In this document: in pieces, positions 41,084 to 52,016 of the stretch
Layout of the letters: every line of letters starts with the position of its first letter
How positions within the stretch are numbered: the stretch's first letter is position 1
From: Nitrospirales bacterium
Lineage (GTDB): Bacteria > Nitrospirota > Nitrospiria > Nitrospirales > UBA8639
Length of the DNA: 59,689 bases
NCBI GenBank assembly: GCA_031315915.1
Contig: JALDRK010000026.1
Coordinates: 1 to 59,689 of the forward strand
Reading direction: 5' to 3'
Position numbers and translations under genes: made by a program
Notes under the pieces: generated by a model
The model's database searches: none
Told to the model about the DNA's origin: nothing
Seen by the model: only the letters and a program-made list of their open reading frames with translations

Positions 41084-44000
41084 TCATGGTTTGGGCTGTG
41101 CGGACACCAAACGATGAAACTCCTGAAGGCTTTGTACTTGTAACGGAGAACGCTTCATAGCTTCAATGCCCAACACGGCCGCCTGAGCAGCTTGAAGAGT
41201 CGTAAAATACGGTACTCCGCCAAAGACCGCCGCTTTTCTGATGGGAGCCGAATCGTCTTGGGAAGACGAGCCGCCAACGGTATTCACGACCAAGGCAATG
41301 TCTTTATTTTTAATAAAATCCACAATATGGGGGCGACCTTCCTTTATTTTATTCACGGTCGTTACCTCGAGACCGTGCTCGGATAAATATGCGGCAGTCC
41401 CTTTAGTCCCTTGAAGAGAAAATCCCAATTTTTGTAAACGCTTAGCCAATTCCAAGGTCGCAGGCTTGTCTCCGTCTTTCACGCTGAGCAACGCCACGCC
41501 AAAGAGAGGAATCGGCATTCCTGCCGAGGCTTGAGATTTGGCAAATGCCCACCCAAATGTCTGATCGATTCCCATAACCTCTCCGGTCGAACGCATCTCC
41601 GGTCCAAGGAGGACATCGGAGACGCCTAATTTCGTAAAGGGGAAAACGGCTTCCTTGATGGAGATATGAGAAAAAGACGGTCTCTTGATAAACCCTAGAT
41701 CCGCGAGCTTATTGCCCATCATGACTTTCATCGCGAGTTTGGCCAAAGGCGCGCCAATGGTTTTACTCACAAACGGGACGGTCCGTGAAGCTCGGGGGTT
41801 CACTTCCAAAATATACACCCGACCTTCCTGCACCGCGAATTGAATATTCATCAAACCGATCACACCGAGTTCCTGGGCGAGTCGAATGGTCTGGCGTTCG
41901 ATTTTTCGTATCGTGGCCTGATCTAACGAATTGGGAGGAAGGGAACAAGCCGAATCGCCCGAATGAATCCCGGCCATTTCCACGTGCTCCATGATGCCGG
42001 CTACCACAGTCATTTCCCCATCGGCAATCGCGTCCACATCGACCTCTATCGCATCTTCCAAGTAATCATCGATAAGCAAGGGATGCTTGGAAAGATTGAT
42101 GCCGGTTTCATCGAGATACCGGTCCAATGCATCCGCATCGTAGATGATTTTCATCGCACGTCCTCCCAGTACATACGAGGGACGGACCATAACCGGATAA
42201 CCAATATTCACTGCGATAATATGAGCTTCGTGTGCGGCACGTGCGGACCCGTTTTCCGGTTGTAAAAGATCCAACGCGGCGATCAACTCGCTGAATCGTT
42301 TGCGATCTTCGGCCCGATCAATCGAATCGGGTTGGGTTCCCAAAATCGGAACCCCTTCGCCTGCAAGGGGGACTGCCAATTTCAGCGGGGTCTGTCCCCC
42401 AAATTGCACGACGACCCCATCCGGTTGTTCCCGATAAATAATGCGAAGGACATCTTCTTTCGTAAGAGGTTCAAAATACAGGCGATCCGAAACATCATAG
42501 TCCGTACTCACGGTCTCCGGATTGCAGTTGACCATGATCGTTTCTATTCCCAACTCCCGCAGGGCCATCGCCGCATGCACACAGCAGTAATCAAATTCAA
42601 TCCCTTGTCCGATTCGATTGGGACCGCCTCCAAGAATCATGACCTTCTTGCGGGAGGTGGGGTTCGATTCACAGACCGATCCGAATGTTGAATATAGGTA
42701 CGGGGTATGGGCTTCGAATTCTGCACCGCAGGTGTCCACCCGCTTAAATACCATCCCATTCTCCGCTCCAGGCGAAGTGTTCCGGCAGGAGACTCCCTCT
42801 CCCTCCCCACTCAGCAATTGTCTTAACCGGTGATCGGAAAACCCCAGCCGTTTGGCCGTTTCGTACAATTCGCAAAGGTTTGGAGGGAGGTTCGATAGAA
42901 TCGAAGGAGAGAACGTCTTTCCAAGGTCATGCCTCATTTCTCTAACCCAACGGGCTTCAAATTCCACCAGATCGCGAATTTCATGGACAAACCAGGGATC
43001 AACGCTGGAAAGTTCAAAAATGTCTTTTACGGATAATCCTATCCGGAGCCCATCGGCAATATGCCATAAGCGATCGGAGGTCGGAGTCCGAATGCCGGCT
43101 TGAATCCGTTCCAACGTTGCGGGAGGGATGGCGGATTCCCCGATCATTCCATCCAATCCATGCAAGGACACCAGTCCGTATCGATCTGTCTCCAAGGAGC
43201 GAATGGCTTTTTGTAAGGCCTCCTTGAATGTTTGCCCAAGTGCCATGGCCTCACCTACCGATTTCATGTGGGTAGTCAACGTGCGATCAACCCCCTGAAA
43301 TTTCTCAAAGGTAAACCGTGGAATTTTCACGACGACGTAATCGATGGTGGGTTCGAATGATGCCTTGGTCACTCGCGTAATATCGTTGGGGATTTCATCC
43401 AACGTATACCCGATCGCCAATTTGGCAGCGATTTTGGCAATGGGAAATCCGGTGGCTTTGGAAGCCAACGCTGAACTGCGAGAAACCCTGGGATTCATTT
43501 CGATCACCGTGAGTTCGCCATTGGCCGGGTTCAAGGCGAATTGAATATTGGACCCTCCGGTATCCACGCCGATTTCTCTGATGATTTTCAAGGCGGCATT
43601 CCGCATATATTGATATTCTTTATCTGACAGTGTCATGGCAGGCGCCACGGTAATGCTGTCTCCGGTATGGACTCCCATGGGATCAAGATTTTCGATAGGA
43701 CAAATGATGACAACATTGTCCTTCGTGTCTCTCATCACCTCCAATTCATATTCTTTCCAGCCCAGCAAGGATTGTTCGACCAAAACCTGACCGACCGGAC
43801 TTGTCACCAGCGCCCAATCGATGAATTGTTCAAACTCTTCACGGTTGTAGGCGATGTTCCCTCCGGCTCCGCCAAGCGTGAAAGACGGGCGCACAATCGC
43901 AGGAAATCCGATTCGTTCGATTAACTGGATCGCCTCCTCTTTTGAGCGGATGGAGCCGCTGGAAGCCACTTTCAGACCGATGCGTTCCATGGCCTGTTTG

Positions 44001-44395
44001 AACAGTTCACGATCTTCTGCTTTTTGAATAGATTCATACGAGGCCCCGATCAACGTAATGCCATATTTTTCCAGAAGACCGTGCTTGGCCAGTTGGACGG
44101 TTAAATTCAGTGCCGTTTGGCCCCCCATGGTGGGCAACAAGGCATCCGGCCGGTCTCGCTCAAATATGGCTTCAACCACCTCGACCGTCATGGGTTCCAC
44201 ATAAGTCCGATCTGCCAAATCAGGATCCGTCATGATTGTGGCAGGGTTGCTGTTTAACAGAACCACCTCGTAGCCTTCTTCTTTTAAGGCCCGACAGGCC
44301 TGTGTTCCGGAATAATCGAATTCACAGGCTTGTCCAATCACAATGGGGCCTGAACCGATCAAAAAAATACGGTGAATGTCGGTACGACGCGGCAT
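41084..44395 (-). CDS. carB: Carbamoyl-phosphate synthase large chain
   Basis: CarB makes carbamoyl phosphate for pyrimidines and arginine from bicarbonate, ATP and ammonia channelled from CarA. At 1103 residues it is full length. Two homologous ATP-grasp halves are visible: '[20 protein letters not shown]' and '[20 protein letters not shown]' in the first; '[20 protein letters not shown]' and '[17 protein letters not shown]' in the second, then the MGS-like allosteric domain from about residue 960. It lies 9 bp after the M48 peptidase gene and within the pyr operon, though separated from carA by two envelope genes. Confidence 0.97.
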   Translation of the reverse strand: MPRRTDIHRIFLIGSGPIVIGQACEFDYSGTQACRALKEEGYEVVLLNSNPATIMTDPDLADRTYVEPMTVEVVEAIFERDRPDALLPTMGGQTALNLTVQLAKHGLLEKYGITLIGASYESIQKAEDRELFKQAMERIGLKVASSGSIRSKEEAIQLIERIGFPAIVRPSFTLGGAGGNIAYNREEFEQFIDWALVTSPVGQVLVEQSLLGWKEYELEVMRDTKDNVVIICPIENLDPMGVHTGDSITVAPAMTLSDKEYQYMRNAALKIIREIGVDTGGSNIQFALNPANGELTVIEMNPRVSRSSALASKATGFPIAKIAAKLAIGYTLDEIPNDITRVTKASFEPTIDYVVVKIPRFTFEKFQGVDRTLTTHMKSVGEAMALGQTFKEALQKAIRSLETDRYGLVSLHGLDGMIGESAIPPATLERIQAGIRTPTSDRLWHIADGLRIGLSVKDIFELSSVDPWFVHEIRDLVEFEARWVREMRHDLGKTFSPSILSNLPPNLCELYETAKRLGFSDHRLRQLLSGEGEGVSCRNTSPGAENGMVFKRVDTCGAEFEAHTPYLYSTFGSVCESNPTSRKKVMILGGGPNRIGQGIEFDYCCVHAAMALRELGIETIMVNCNPETVSTDYDVSDRLYFEPLTKEDVLRIIYREQPDGVVVQFGGQTPLKLAVPLAGEGVPILGTQPDSIDRAEDRKRFSELIAALDLLQPENGSARAAHEAHIIAVNIGYPVMVRPSYVLGGRAMKIIYDADALDRYLDETGINLSKHPLLIDDYLEDAIEVDVDAIADGEMTVVAGIMEHVEMAGIHSGDSACSLPPNSLDQATIRKIERQTIRLAQELGVIGLMNIQFAVQEGRVYILEVNPRASRTVPFVSKTIGAPLAKLAMKVMMGNKLADLGFIKRPSFSHISIKEAVFPFTKLGVSDVLLGPEMRSTGEVMGIDQTFGWAFAKSQASAGMPIPLFGVALLSVKDGDKPATLELAKRLQKLGFSLQGTKGTAAYLSEHGLEVTTVNKIKEGRPHIVDFIKNKDIALVVNTVGGSSSQDDSAPIRKAAVFGGVPYFTTLQAAQAAVLGIEAMKRSPLQVQSLQEFHRLVSAQPKP

Positions 44396-44404
44396 AGGAT
44401 CAGA

Positions 44405-45298
44405 TTAAGAAAGAGGGGTGGATCGTGAAGAAACCATTGATGGGCCTGTTTTTGAATTGGAAGATTCAGGGTGATACCATTTTAGCGCTTGCGGAAGCCA
44501 GGCCTCAATTTGATTAATCCGAGACACATCGGAAGGATGCGTCGATAAAAATTCCGGGATGGCACTTTGACTGCGAAAGCAATATTTTCCAATCAGTTTT
44601 CGAGGACATCCGCTCATGCGTTCCCAAAAAGGCACGGCTTCTCTTGGGTCATATCCGGCTTTGGCCATGAGTTGAAGTCCGATATAGTCAGCTTCGGTTT
44701 CCTGTTCCCGTGAATTGGGCAAGGACACTCCTACCCCATAGGCGCTCATCGCCCCGATCGCCAACCCTGGATCGACACCTCCGGCTGCGGCTCCGGCCAG
44801 AGCCCCTATTTGCCCGATCTGTTCTAAAATGCCTCGGCTATATCGTTCGGCCCCATGGCGTTGTAAGGCATGGGCCACCTCATGGGCCATCACGGTGGCC
44901 AGTCCGGCTTCTGTCTTTGTATATTTGAGAATTCCGGTAAACACCGCCACCTTTCCTCCGGGAAGGGCAAAGGCATTGATTTGATCATCGTCTTGAATGA
45001 CGGCAAATTCCCAGACATATTCGGGCTTATTGGCGGCTTTGGCGATTCGTTGCCCGATGCGATTCACCATCAGGGTCACTTCGGGATCGCGACTCAAACG
45101 GGCATTTTTGAGAACTTCTCGAAATGCCGAGAGTCCCAAGGCAATTTCTTTTTCTTCCGAAATATAAATGAGTTGGTCACGAGCCGTACCGGGTGCTTTT
45201 TGACAACCCGGCCCTGCCAACAAGAACATCAGACAAGCCAGGCTCCCGACTAGTCGGGGAAAGGACTGTGTGGTGTTCGGGGGAGCAATCTTAGGCAT
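44405..45298 (-). CDS. M48-family metallopeptidase, probable lipoprotein
   Basis: The protein has a signal/lipoprotein-like N-terminus ('LACLMFLLAGPGCQKAPG', Cys near residue 32), then a zinc-protease domain with the motif 'VMAHEVAHALQRHGAERYS' (HExxH) and the third ligand region 'EQETEADYIGLQLMAKAGYD'. It resembles BepA/YfgC-type periplasmic proteases that maintain outer-membrane assembly, without the TPR part. The start at ATG 45298 is preferred over a GTG at 45310. Only 15 bp separate it from sppA, so it is in the pyr-car operon. Confidence 0.88.
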   Translation of the reverse strand: MPKIAPPNTTQSFPRLVGSLACLMFLLAGPGCQKAPGTARDQLIYISEEKEIALGLSAFREVLKNARLSRDPEVTLMVNRIGQRIAKAANKPEYVWEFAVIQDDDQINAFALPGGKVAVFTGILKYTKTEAGLATVMAHEVAHALQRHGAERYSRGILEQIGQIGALAGAAAGGVDPGLAIGAMSAYGVGVSLPNSREQETEADYIGLQLMAKAGYDPREAVPFWERMSGCPRKLIGKYCFRSQSAIPEFLSTHPSDVSRINQIEAWLPQALKWYHPESSNSKTGPSMVSSRSTPLS

Positions 45299-45313
45299 GA
45301 ACGATTTCACGAT

Positions 45314-46276
45314 TCACGGCATCCACAAGTACATAACGTTGGGTGTGCCATTGCTTAATGTTCGCAATAAGGATCCGGAGTCGATCCGAGGCAAACCTAT
45401 CGGACCAATCGTAGGAGGATCAAAACTGGAATACACGTTGGCATTTCCCCTTCCCCTCCCTCTTCGATACGTCACGACTTGAGCGGTATCCAAACCCGCT
45501 TCTTCTTTAACCCATGCAATGGCCTCATCCAAATATCCGATTTGATCGATCAGGCCTTCCTGTTTTGCCAGATCAGCGGTATAAATTCGACCATCTGCCA
45601 GTTTGCGGATAGGTTCTTTGGACAGATTGGGCCGCCCGGTTTCCACCACCGAAAGAAATCTTCCGTATAAGGTATCGATGACGCTCTGAAAGATGGCCCG
45701 TTCCTCCTCCTTGAGAGGTTGAAAGGGAGATCCCATGCCTTTTTTGGGACCGGAAACAATGGCGGTAGGTTGCACGCCGATTTTTTCCAACAGTCCCTGC
45801 GCATTGGCCGTGACCATAATCACTCCGATACTTCCGGTAATGGTTGAGGGATGCGCAAAGATACGATCCGAAGCCATGGCCACGTAATACCCTCCGGATG
45901 TGGCAATATCCATCATAGCGGTTACCACCGGGATCTTTTTACTCTTTTTAAATTCAAGAATTTCGTGATAGAGAATATCAGAGGCGGTCACGGTCCCACC
46001 TGGGGTATTAATCCGTAAAATCAGCCCTTTCACCTGATCGTCTTCTTGAGCGATTTCCAATTCTTCTTTTAATCTGGCCGGCAGACTGGGTTGTTCAAGC
46101 AAGCCGGTTTCCTTTTGGGTATCCAACATCCCCGAGATGTCCACCAACAACACTTTGGCATCACCCTTTCCGGAAAGGGTGATTTCCTGTAAGGGCCCCC
46201 CACCGGACAACAGGTCAACATACACACATCCCGGGAGAAGTAGCAGCCCGACCAAAATCGACACGGCGTTAAACAT
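45314..46276 (-). CDS. sppA: Signal peptide peptidase SppA-like serine protease
   Basis: This 320-residue protease has a lipoprotein-like start ('VGLLLLPGCVYVDLLSGG') and the SppA core: 'ILRINTPGGTVTASDILYHE', the catalytic Ser in 'DIATSGGYYVAMASDRIFAH' and the Lys region 'VSGPKKGMGSPFQPLKEEER'. It is a single-domain SppA, as in B. subtilis and many deep-branching phyla, digesting remnant signal peptides in the envelope. It overlaps the end of carA by 8 bp, so it is translationally coupled to pyrimidine genes, an odd mixture. Confidence 0.88.
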   Translation of the reverse strand: MFNAVSILVGLLLLPGCVYVDLLSGGGPLQEITLSGKGDAKVLLVDISGMLDTQKETGLLEQPSLPARLKEELEIAQEDDQVKGLILRINTPGGTVTASDILYHEILEFKKSKKIPVVTAMMDIATSGGYYVAMASDRIFAHPSTITGSIGVIMVTANAQGLLEKIGVQPTAIVSGPKKGMGSPFQPLKEEERAIFQSVIDTLYGRFLSVVETGRPNLSKEPIRKLADGRIYTADLAKQEGLIDQIGYLDEAIAWVKEEAGLDTAQVVTYRRGRGRGNANVYSSFDPPTIGPIGLPRIDSGSLLRTLSNGTPNVMYLWMP

Positions 46277-47453
46277 GAAGGCCCTCTCTCATCATCGTCG
46301 TAAATTGCGCAAAGATATATCGCGAGTCATGAGGACCGGGAGAGGCTTCCGGATGATATTGCACGGATAAGACCGGATGTTCCAACCCTCGAAACCCTTC
46401 GCAGCATCCGTCATTCAAGCTTCTGTGAGTGACTTCAACCTCGCCCATTTTGGTGGTCATACGTTGAAGATCCATGCCTACCTCATATAACTTCTGATGA
46501 GGAAGATCGACGGCGAAATTGTGGTTTTGGGAGGTAATTTCAATCTTGCGTGTCCGTAAATCCATGACAGGATGGTTGCCGCCATGATGACCAAATTTTA
46601 ATTTATGGGTTGGCAGTCCGTGAGCCAACCCTAAAATCTGATGCCCTAAACAAATCCCTAAAATTGGTTTCCAGCCAATCAGGCTTTGTACGGTTTTCAC
46701 GGCATACGGGACCCCTTCCGGGTCACCGGGCCCATTTGAGAAGACCAGTCCATCAGGTTGAAGACGACGGATTGTCTCAGCGGTTGTCGAGGCCGGAACC
46801 ACATGAACCTGGCATCCATGGTCAATCAGACTCCGTAGAATGTTTTGTTTCACCCCAAAGTCTATGACTACTACGCGAAACGTAGATTGCCCATTAGCGG
46901 AAGAATTCGGGGGGAGAACAGAATCTAATAAAGGGAGCGTACCTTCTTCCCAGTCATACGGGGTTTCACATGTGACCTCTTTGACCAGATCGCGCCCGAC
47001 AATCGGCGGTGACGCCTTGGCTTTCTGTGTGAGCGAAGCCGGATCGAGATCCAAATGGGAAATCACACCCATCTGTGAGCCTTGGCCACGGATATGAGCG
47101 GTCAAGGCCCTGGTGTCGAGGTTCTGAATGCCTACAATATGGTGCTCTTGTAAATAATCCGATAAGGTTTGGGATGCTCGCCAATTACTCTTCTGACGTG
47201 AGGCTTCCCGTACAATAAATCCTTCTGCCCAAATCTTGCGTGACTCGGCATCTTGGGTAGCCACACCGTAATTGCCAATCTGTGTCGCAGTCATGAGGAC
47301 GATTTGTCCTTTATATGAAGGGTCGGTCAGAATTTCCTGATACCCGGTCATGGCGGTATTAAATACCACTTCCCCGGTCGTTTCTCCCTCTAAGCCCAAA
47401 GCTTCTCCGGAGAAGACGGTACCATCGGCTAAGGCCAGAAGTGCACGTTTCAT
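46269..47453 (-). CDS. carA: Carbamoyl-phosphate synthase small chain
   Basis: CarA is the glutaminase subunit supplying ammonia to CarB. The 394-residue protein begins 'MKRALLALADGTVFSGEALG', has 'EVVFNTAMTGYQEILTDPSY' and the class I amidotransferase nucleophile in 'ILGICLGHQILGLAHGLPTH', then 'QYHPEASPGPHDSRYIF'. It overlaps DUF4149 upstream by 4 bp and sppA downstream by 8 bp, typical of tight coupling in the pyr operon. Confidence 0.97.
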   Translation of the reverse strand: MKRALLALADGTVFSGEALGLEGETTGEVVFNTAMTGYQEILTDPSYKGQIVLMTATQIGNYGVATQDAESRKIWAEGFIVREASRQKSNWRASQTLSDYLQEHHIVGIQNLDTRALTAHIRGQGSQMGVISHLDLDPASLTQKAKASPPIVGRDLVKEVTCETPYDWEEGTLPLLDSVLPPNSSANGQSTFRVVVIDFGVKQNILRSLIDHGCQVHVVPASTTAETIRRLQPDGLVFSNGPGDPEGVPYAVKTVQSLIGWKPILGICLGHQILGLAHGLPTHKLKFGHHGGNHPVMDLRTRKIEITSQNHNFAVDLPHQKLYEVGMDLQRMTTKMGEVEVTHRSLNDGCCEGFRGLEHPVLSVQYHPEASPGPHDSRYIFAQFTTMMREGLHV

Positions 47454-48034
47454 CGTGTCTCCTCTTGTTTCGGACTCATGTTCCCCGCGTTAAAAGAAGG
47501 AGGAGGCACTGTACTCATCGAATGAAAGACCGGCCGTCGTAATTTCATAATTAACAAAGCCGCAGCCATTCCCAGGTTCACCATATGTAATCCACGAACC
47601 ATCATATGAAGACGAAAAAAATCCGCATAGGCGGCTTCCTTTTCAGGCTTAGACACCGCCTCAAAAGCCAGCTCCTGTAAGGCCACCGCCTTCGGCCCGA
47701 GTACTCCTACAATACTGACCGTCGCTATCATCATTCCGACTAATAACCCTAACTCTGCTTTGGAAAGCGACAAGACCGGATGCCTTTCCAGCCCATAGCT
47801 ACGATGGCGAAGTCCTGCAGATAAACCCAACACGACTAAGATACCAAGATTCATATAGCCATACCCGTCGAAGACTTTCCGCAAAAACCGGCCCGCAGGC
47901 TCCATTCCAAATGAATTAAATACGGTGGGAATGATAATCCCGATAATCACCAGTAGGCCGCCGACCCACAGGGTCAAACCCAGGACTTCAACAAAGAACC
48001 CGATCAGGCCCCAGTTGACCCGTTTCTTCACCAT
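47450..48034 (-). CDS. DUF4149/TMEM205-like membrane protein
   Basis: The 194-residue protein has four hydrophobic segments (about residues 10-35, 60-75, 92-115 and 145-162) in the pattern of DUF4149 proteins: 'VEVLGLTLWVGGLLVIIGII', 'FDGYGYMNLGILVVLGLSAG', and 'LHMMVRGLHMVNLGMAAALL'. Function is unknown for the family. It sits between pyrC (3 bp gap) and carA (4-bp overlap), so it is co-transcribed with pyrimidine genes. Confidence 0.7.
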   Translation of the reverse strand: MVKKRVNWGLIGFFVEVLGLTLWVGGLLVIIGIIIPTVFNSFGMEPAGRFLRKVFDGYGYMNLGILVVLGLSAGLRHRSYGLERHPVLSLSKAELGLLVGMMIATVSIVGVLGPKAVALQELAFEAVSKPEKEAAYADFFRLHMMVRGLHMVNLGMAAALLIMKLRRPVFHSMSTVPPPSFNAGNMSPKQEETR

Positions 48035-48037
48035 AGG

Positions 48038-49354
48038 CTAACGGTCTTCATATACCAGGCGTCCACCGACGATTGTCTGTTTGACGCGCCCTTTGACTTT
48101 CCATCCGCCAAATGGCGTGTTCCGGCTTTTTGACCGAAACCTGTCAGGATCAATGACCCATTCTTCCTTGGGATCAAAGATCACCACATCGGCTGCCTCT
48201 CCCACATCCAGCGACCCCGCAGGTAAATGAAATAAGTTCGCGGGACTCTTGGCCAATTTATCAAGTGCCTGCTCCAGGGACAACACACCTTCCTCGACTA
48301 ACCGGAGGGTTAAGGGTAGCGCAGTCTCAAAACCTACGATCCCAAATGGCGCGGCATCGAATTCCAATTGTTTTTCTTGAATGGCATGGGGAGCATGGTC
48401 GGTGGCAATCACATCGATGGTACCATCTCGTAACCCGTCTTTGAGAGCCTGCACATCCGGATCGGTCCGAAGCGGAGGATTCATTTTTGCGTTGGAATTA
48501 TATCCACGGACGGCTTCTTCGGTAACGGAAAAATGATGCGGACAGACTTCAGCGCTGACAGGTAATCCCTGTTTTTTGGCCAGACGAACCAGTTCCACCG
48601 ATCGGGCCGTGCTCAAGTGGGCCAAATGCACATGCACCCCGGTTAAATGCGCCAGAGACAAATTGCGGGCCACCATCACCTCTTCCGAGGCATGGGGAAT
48701 CCCGGGGATACCCAGTTGGGTGGACACTATCCCCTCATTCATACTTCCGCCACAAGATAGATGTAAATCCTCGCAGTGATCCACGACCGGAACCCCAAAG
48801 GCTTTGGCATATTCCATGGCTCTGCGCATGACCAGACTATTCATGACGGGTCTCCCGTCATCGGAAATTGCGATACACCCAGCCCCGATCAGTTCACCGA
48901 TATCCGCGAGTTCCTCGCCTTCCGATTTTTTGGTGATCGCCCCGATGGGAAACACGCGAGCGGTGCCTGCTTCTTTGGCCTTGGTCAAAATAAAATCCGT
49001 GATGGATTCGTTGTCATTCACCGGTTGGGTGTTGGGCATACAACAAATTGAGGTGAATCCGCCGGCAATGGCTGAGGCCGCACCGGACTGAATGGTTTCC
49101 TTATATTCGAATCCCGGTTCCCGCAAATGACAATGGAGATCGACAAAACCTGGTGATACAATGAGGCCGGTGGCATCGATCGTGCGCAGAGCAGGTCCTT
49201 CCGGTAAGGACGCAAGGAGAGGCATTCCAATCTCCACCACTCTTCCGTTTTGAACCAGTACATCGGCCAGGCCGTTGAATCGTCCCGGATCGATGACGGT
49301 CCCGCCTCGAATGACAATACTCTCCGGTGTCATGGTCTCCTTAGTACGCTTCAT
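48038..49354 (-). CDS. pyrC: Dihydroorotase
   Basis: PyrC closes carbamoyl aspartate to dihydroorotate. The 438-residue protein is the long, class I type often encoded next to pyrB, with the metal-site 'VDLHCHLREPGFEYKETI', 'HCEDLHLSCGG', 'VHLAHLSTARSVELVRLAKK' and 'DVIATDHAPHAIQEKQLEF'. AAAGGATAAAT precedes the ATG at 49354; an alternative ATG at 49333 has AAGGAG too close to it. It is 52 bp after pyrB. Confidence 0.95.
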   Translation of the reverse strand: MKRTKETMTPESIVIRGGTVIDPGRFNGLADVLVQNGRVVEIGMPLLASLPEGPALRTIDATGLIVSPGFVDLHCHLREPGFEYKETIQSGAASAIAGGFTSICCMPNTQPVNDNESITDFILTKAKEAGTARVFPIGAITKKSEGEELADIGELIGAGCIAISDDGRPVMNSLVMRRAMEYAKAFGVPVVDHCEDLHLSCGGSMNEGIVSTQLGIPGIPHASEEVMVARNLSLAHLTGVHVHLAHLSTARSVELVRLAKKQGLPVSAEVCPHHFSVTEEAVRGYNSNAKMNPPLRTDPDVQALKDGLRDGTIDVIATDHAPHAIQEKQLEFDAAPFGIVGFETALPLTLRLVEEGVLSLEQALDKLAKSPANLFHLPAGSLDVGEAADVVIFDPKEEWVIDPDRFRSKSRNTPFGGWKVKGRVKQTIVGGRLVYEDR

Positions 49355-49406
49355 ATTTATCCTTTATGTAGAGATCCCTTGCCCGCTGGTTACCGCGATA
49401 CCTCTC

Positions 49407-50327
49407 TCAGGCCGATCCCGATAATAAATACATCAAAGCCATACGAACCGATACGCCGTTGGAAACCTGATCCAGAATCACTGCGGCCGCGCTATCCGCC
49501 ACAGAGGGAGAAATTTCCACCCCGCGATTCATTGGCCCCGGATGCATCACAATGGCCTCCGGCTTGGCCAATTGAAGACGCTCAGGCGTTAAGCAATAGA
49601 GATTGGCATATTCCCGAATGCTGGGCAGCAACGCTTGGCCTAATCGTTCTCGTTGCAGGCGCAACATGATAATGGCATCAGCCCCGATCAAGGCTTCTTC
49701 AAATCGGTAATAAACCGTTACCCCGAGTTTTTCAATCAAAAGGGGGAGCATCGTGGGTGGAGCCACCACACGCACGTGGGCACCCAGCTTGGTCAAGGCC
49801 AAGATATTGGATCGGGCCACACGGCTATGGGCAATATCGCCCACAATCACGACGGTCAACCCTTCGATGTAGCCTTTCTTTTCCTTCAGCGTAAAAAGAT
49901 CCAGAAGAGCCTGAGTGGGATGTTCGTGCCATCCATCCCCGGCATTGATCACTGAAGATCGAACCGCCCCTGCCAGGTTGTCCGCTGCGCCGGGAGAAGA
50001 ATGCCGGAGGACAATAATATCGGCCTGCATGGATTCAATATTTCTGGCGGTGTCGATCAAGGTTTCCCCTTTGACGATACTGCTGGTAGAGGGAGAAAAA
50101 TTGATCACATCCGCGCTTAATCTCTTTGCCGCAAGTTCAAACGAGGTCCTGGTTCGTGTGCTGGGTTCAAAAAATAAATTTACGACTGTTTTCCCACGCA
50201 AGGCCGGTACTTTCTTAATATCCCGTCCACCAACTTCCTTCAGGGATTCGGCAGTCGTCAAAATTAAGTGAATTTCATCTGCCGAAAGAGCCGCAATGGT
50301 CAACAGATCTTTTCGATTCAATCCCAT
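49407..50327 (-). CDS. pyrB: Aspartate carbamoyltransferase catalytic chain
   Basis: PyrB joins carbamoyl phosphate to aspartate, the committed pyrimidine step. Signature parts are the carbamoyl-phosphate loop '[20 protein letters not shown]', '[20 protein letters not shown]' and '[20 protein letters not shown]'. The frame is open to 50474 but the ATG at 50327 ('[15 protein letters not shown]') starts the normal N-terminus and leaves a 16-bp gap to pyrR. Length is then 306 residues, typical. No pyrI regulatory chain is present, consistent with PyrR control. Confidence 0.95.
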   Translation of the reverse strand: MGLNRKDLLTIAALSADEIHLILTTAESLKEVGGRDIKKVPALRGKTVVNLFFEPSTRTRTSFELAAKRLSADVINFSPSTSSIVKGETLIDTARNIESMQADIIVLRHSSPGAADNLAGAVRSSVINAGDGWHEHPTQALLDLFTLKEKKGYIEGLTVVIVGDIAHSRVARSNILALTKLGAHVRVVAPPTMLPLLIEKLGVTVYYRFEEALIGADAIIMLRLQRERLGQALLPSIREYANLYCLTPERLQLAKPEAIVMHPGPMNRGVEISPSVADSAAAVILDQVSNGVSVRMALMYLLSGSA

Positions 50328-50343
50328 ACAGGAGTAATGTCCC

Positions 50344-50931
<588 letters not shown>

Positions 50932-50933
50932 TC

Positions 50934-50967
50934 AAAAAAAACCCTCCTCAGATAATCCTGAGAAGGG
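50934..50967 (-). terminator. Intrinsic terminator (attenuator) in the pyr leader
   Basis: In transcript sense, CCCTTCTCAG, a 6-base loop and CTGAGGAGGG form a 10-bp stem with one G-U pair, followed by eight U. It is 20 bp before the pyrR start and can only serve as a premature stop, as expected for PyrR-type attenuation. Confidence 0.9.
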
Positions 50968-51016
50968 TGAAATTACCAGGCCGACCAAAGGCCTTTCATA
51001 ATGTGCCGTACTCCTT

Positions 51017-51036
51017 ACCCACCTCTCCGGATGGGT
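51017..51036 (-). promoter_or_regulatory. PyrR-binding loop (anti-antiterminator) in pyr leader
   Basis: The RNA reads ACCCATCCGGAGAGGTGGGT: a 5-bp outer stem closes an internal ATCCGGAGAGG that matches the conserved PyrR-binding element (UCCxGxGAGG). It precedes the terminator by about 50 bases. In the presence of UMP, PyrR is expected to hold this hairpin, blocking an antiterminator and letting the terminator at 50942-50967 form. Confidence 0.8.
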
Positions 51037-51051
51037 CTTAAAGGTTTCCCC

Positions 51052-51080
51052 ATCGTATGCTTGCAGACGGGCTGTGTCAA
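51052..51080 (-). promoter_or_regulatory. Sigma-70 promoter of the pyr operon
   Basis: On the minus strand TTGACA (51075-51080), a 17-bp spacer and TACGAT (51052-51057) give a near-consensus promoter whose transcript would start near 51045, just ahead of the PyrR-binding loop. Confidence 0.75.
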
Positions 51081-51374
51081 GTAAGAGTTGTGTTATACGC
51101 CTTGAGGAATTTGCAACGGTCCACATTGTTTCACGTTGAGCTGTTGTTTTTCGTGACAAGATTATCCCTCCTCTCCAATAGAAAGTAGTATTTCTCCTGT
51201 TTTATTGCCTTACGTCTGGCCAAGAAGAAGAATTCCCACTAAAATAATTTTCATGATTATTTACGTTTTAGCGGGACCAGAACCTATCTGGAGACTCGTT
51301 GTCTGACCGATATATCCATATTCTACGTTCAGAATTAAAACCGGCGAACCCAATCTACTCACGGGGAGGACAGA

Positions 51375-51974
51375 ATGTTTAATGATGAGGAAGAGGACAC
51401 GACCGTCTATAAGGTGGTGGTGAATCATGAGGAACAATATTCCATTTGGCCTGTGGACCGGGAGAATCCTTTGGGATGGCGGGATGGAGGACGTTCTGGT
51501 CCCAAAGCGGAGTGTCTCTCATACATCAACGAAGTCTGGACCGACATGCGGCCGCTGAGTCTGCGCAAGCACATGGAGGAAGTAGCCCGACAACAAGCCG
51601 AGAATCCGTCGCCCCCGCCCCCATCAAGTACGCCCCCCCCTAAACCCGATGAATTAGTGACCCGCTTGGCCAAGGGGGACCATGCTGTAGAGGTGGGACT
51701 TCGTCCAGAGAAAACTGCGGAGGCCTTCAAATCTGCCATCGATCGGGGGTATGTGCATGTTAAGTTTACCGAGACCAAGGGAGGGACAGAGCTAGGAGTG
51801 CGCCTCGATACTCAGGCTAGTGATTGGACGAAAGCAGACTTTTCCCAGGCGACAGGGTCGGTTCATGTGGAAGGCACGTTAACCCTGAATTATGTGAAAG
51901 TACGTTGTGTCGCCGATATCGGTCTTCAAACATTAACCGGCACCGGCCACCTGGTCATTCTAGAAAAAGAGTAG
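51375..51974 (+). CDS. MbtH-like protein fused to an unrecognised C-terminal domain
   Basis: Residues 1-68 are an MbtH domain, the small activator of NRPS adenylation domains. They show the conserved '[20 protein letters not shown]' with Trp25 and Trp35, then '[20 protein letters not shown]' with Trp55. A Pro-rich linker (77-92) leads to a second domain of about 105 residues ('[18 protein letters not shown]', '[17 protein letters not shown]', '[20 protein letters not shown]') that I do not recognise. Normal MbtH proteins are only about 70 residues. AGGAGGAC-like GGGGAGGACAGA sits before the ATG. It opens the NRPS locus, so it probably assists the A domains downstream; the extra domain could bind lipid or a carrier protein, but that is a guess. 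Confidence 0.8.
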   Translation: MFNDEEEDTTVYKVVVNHEEQYSIWPVDRENPLGWRDGGRSGPKAECLSYINEVWTDMRPLSLRKHMEEVARQQAENPSPPPPSSTPPPKPDELVTRLAKGDHAVEVGLRPEKTAEAFKSAIDRGYVHVKFTETKGGTELGVRLDTQASDWTKADFSQATGSVHVEGTLTLNYVKVRCVADIGLQTLTGTGHLVILEKE

Positions 51975-52016
51975 CCGGCATCAAGTATTTTGGCAAAGTA
52001 TTCAGGTTAAAAACAT

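Noticed and set aside
50932..51159. 75-codon frame over the pyr leader
   Set aside because: The region is explained by a promoter, the PyrR-binding loop and the attenuator terminator; the frame runs through all of them and stops in the terminator's T run.
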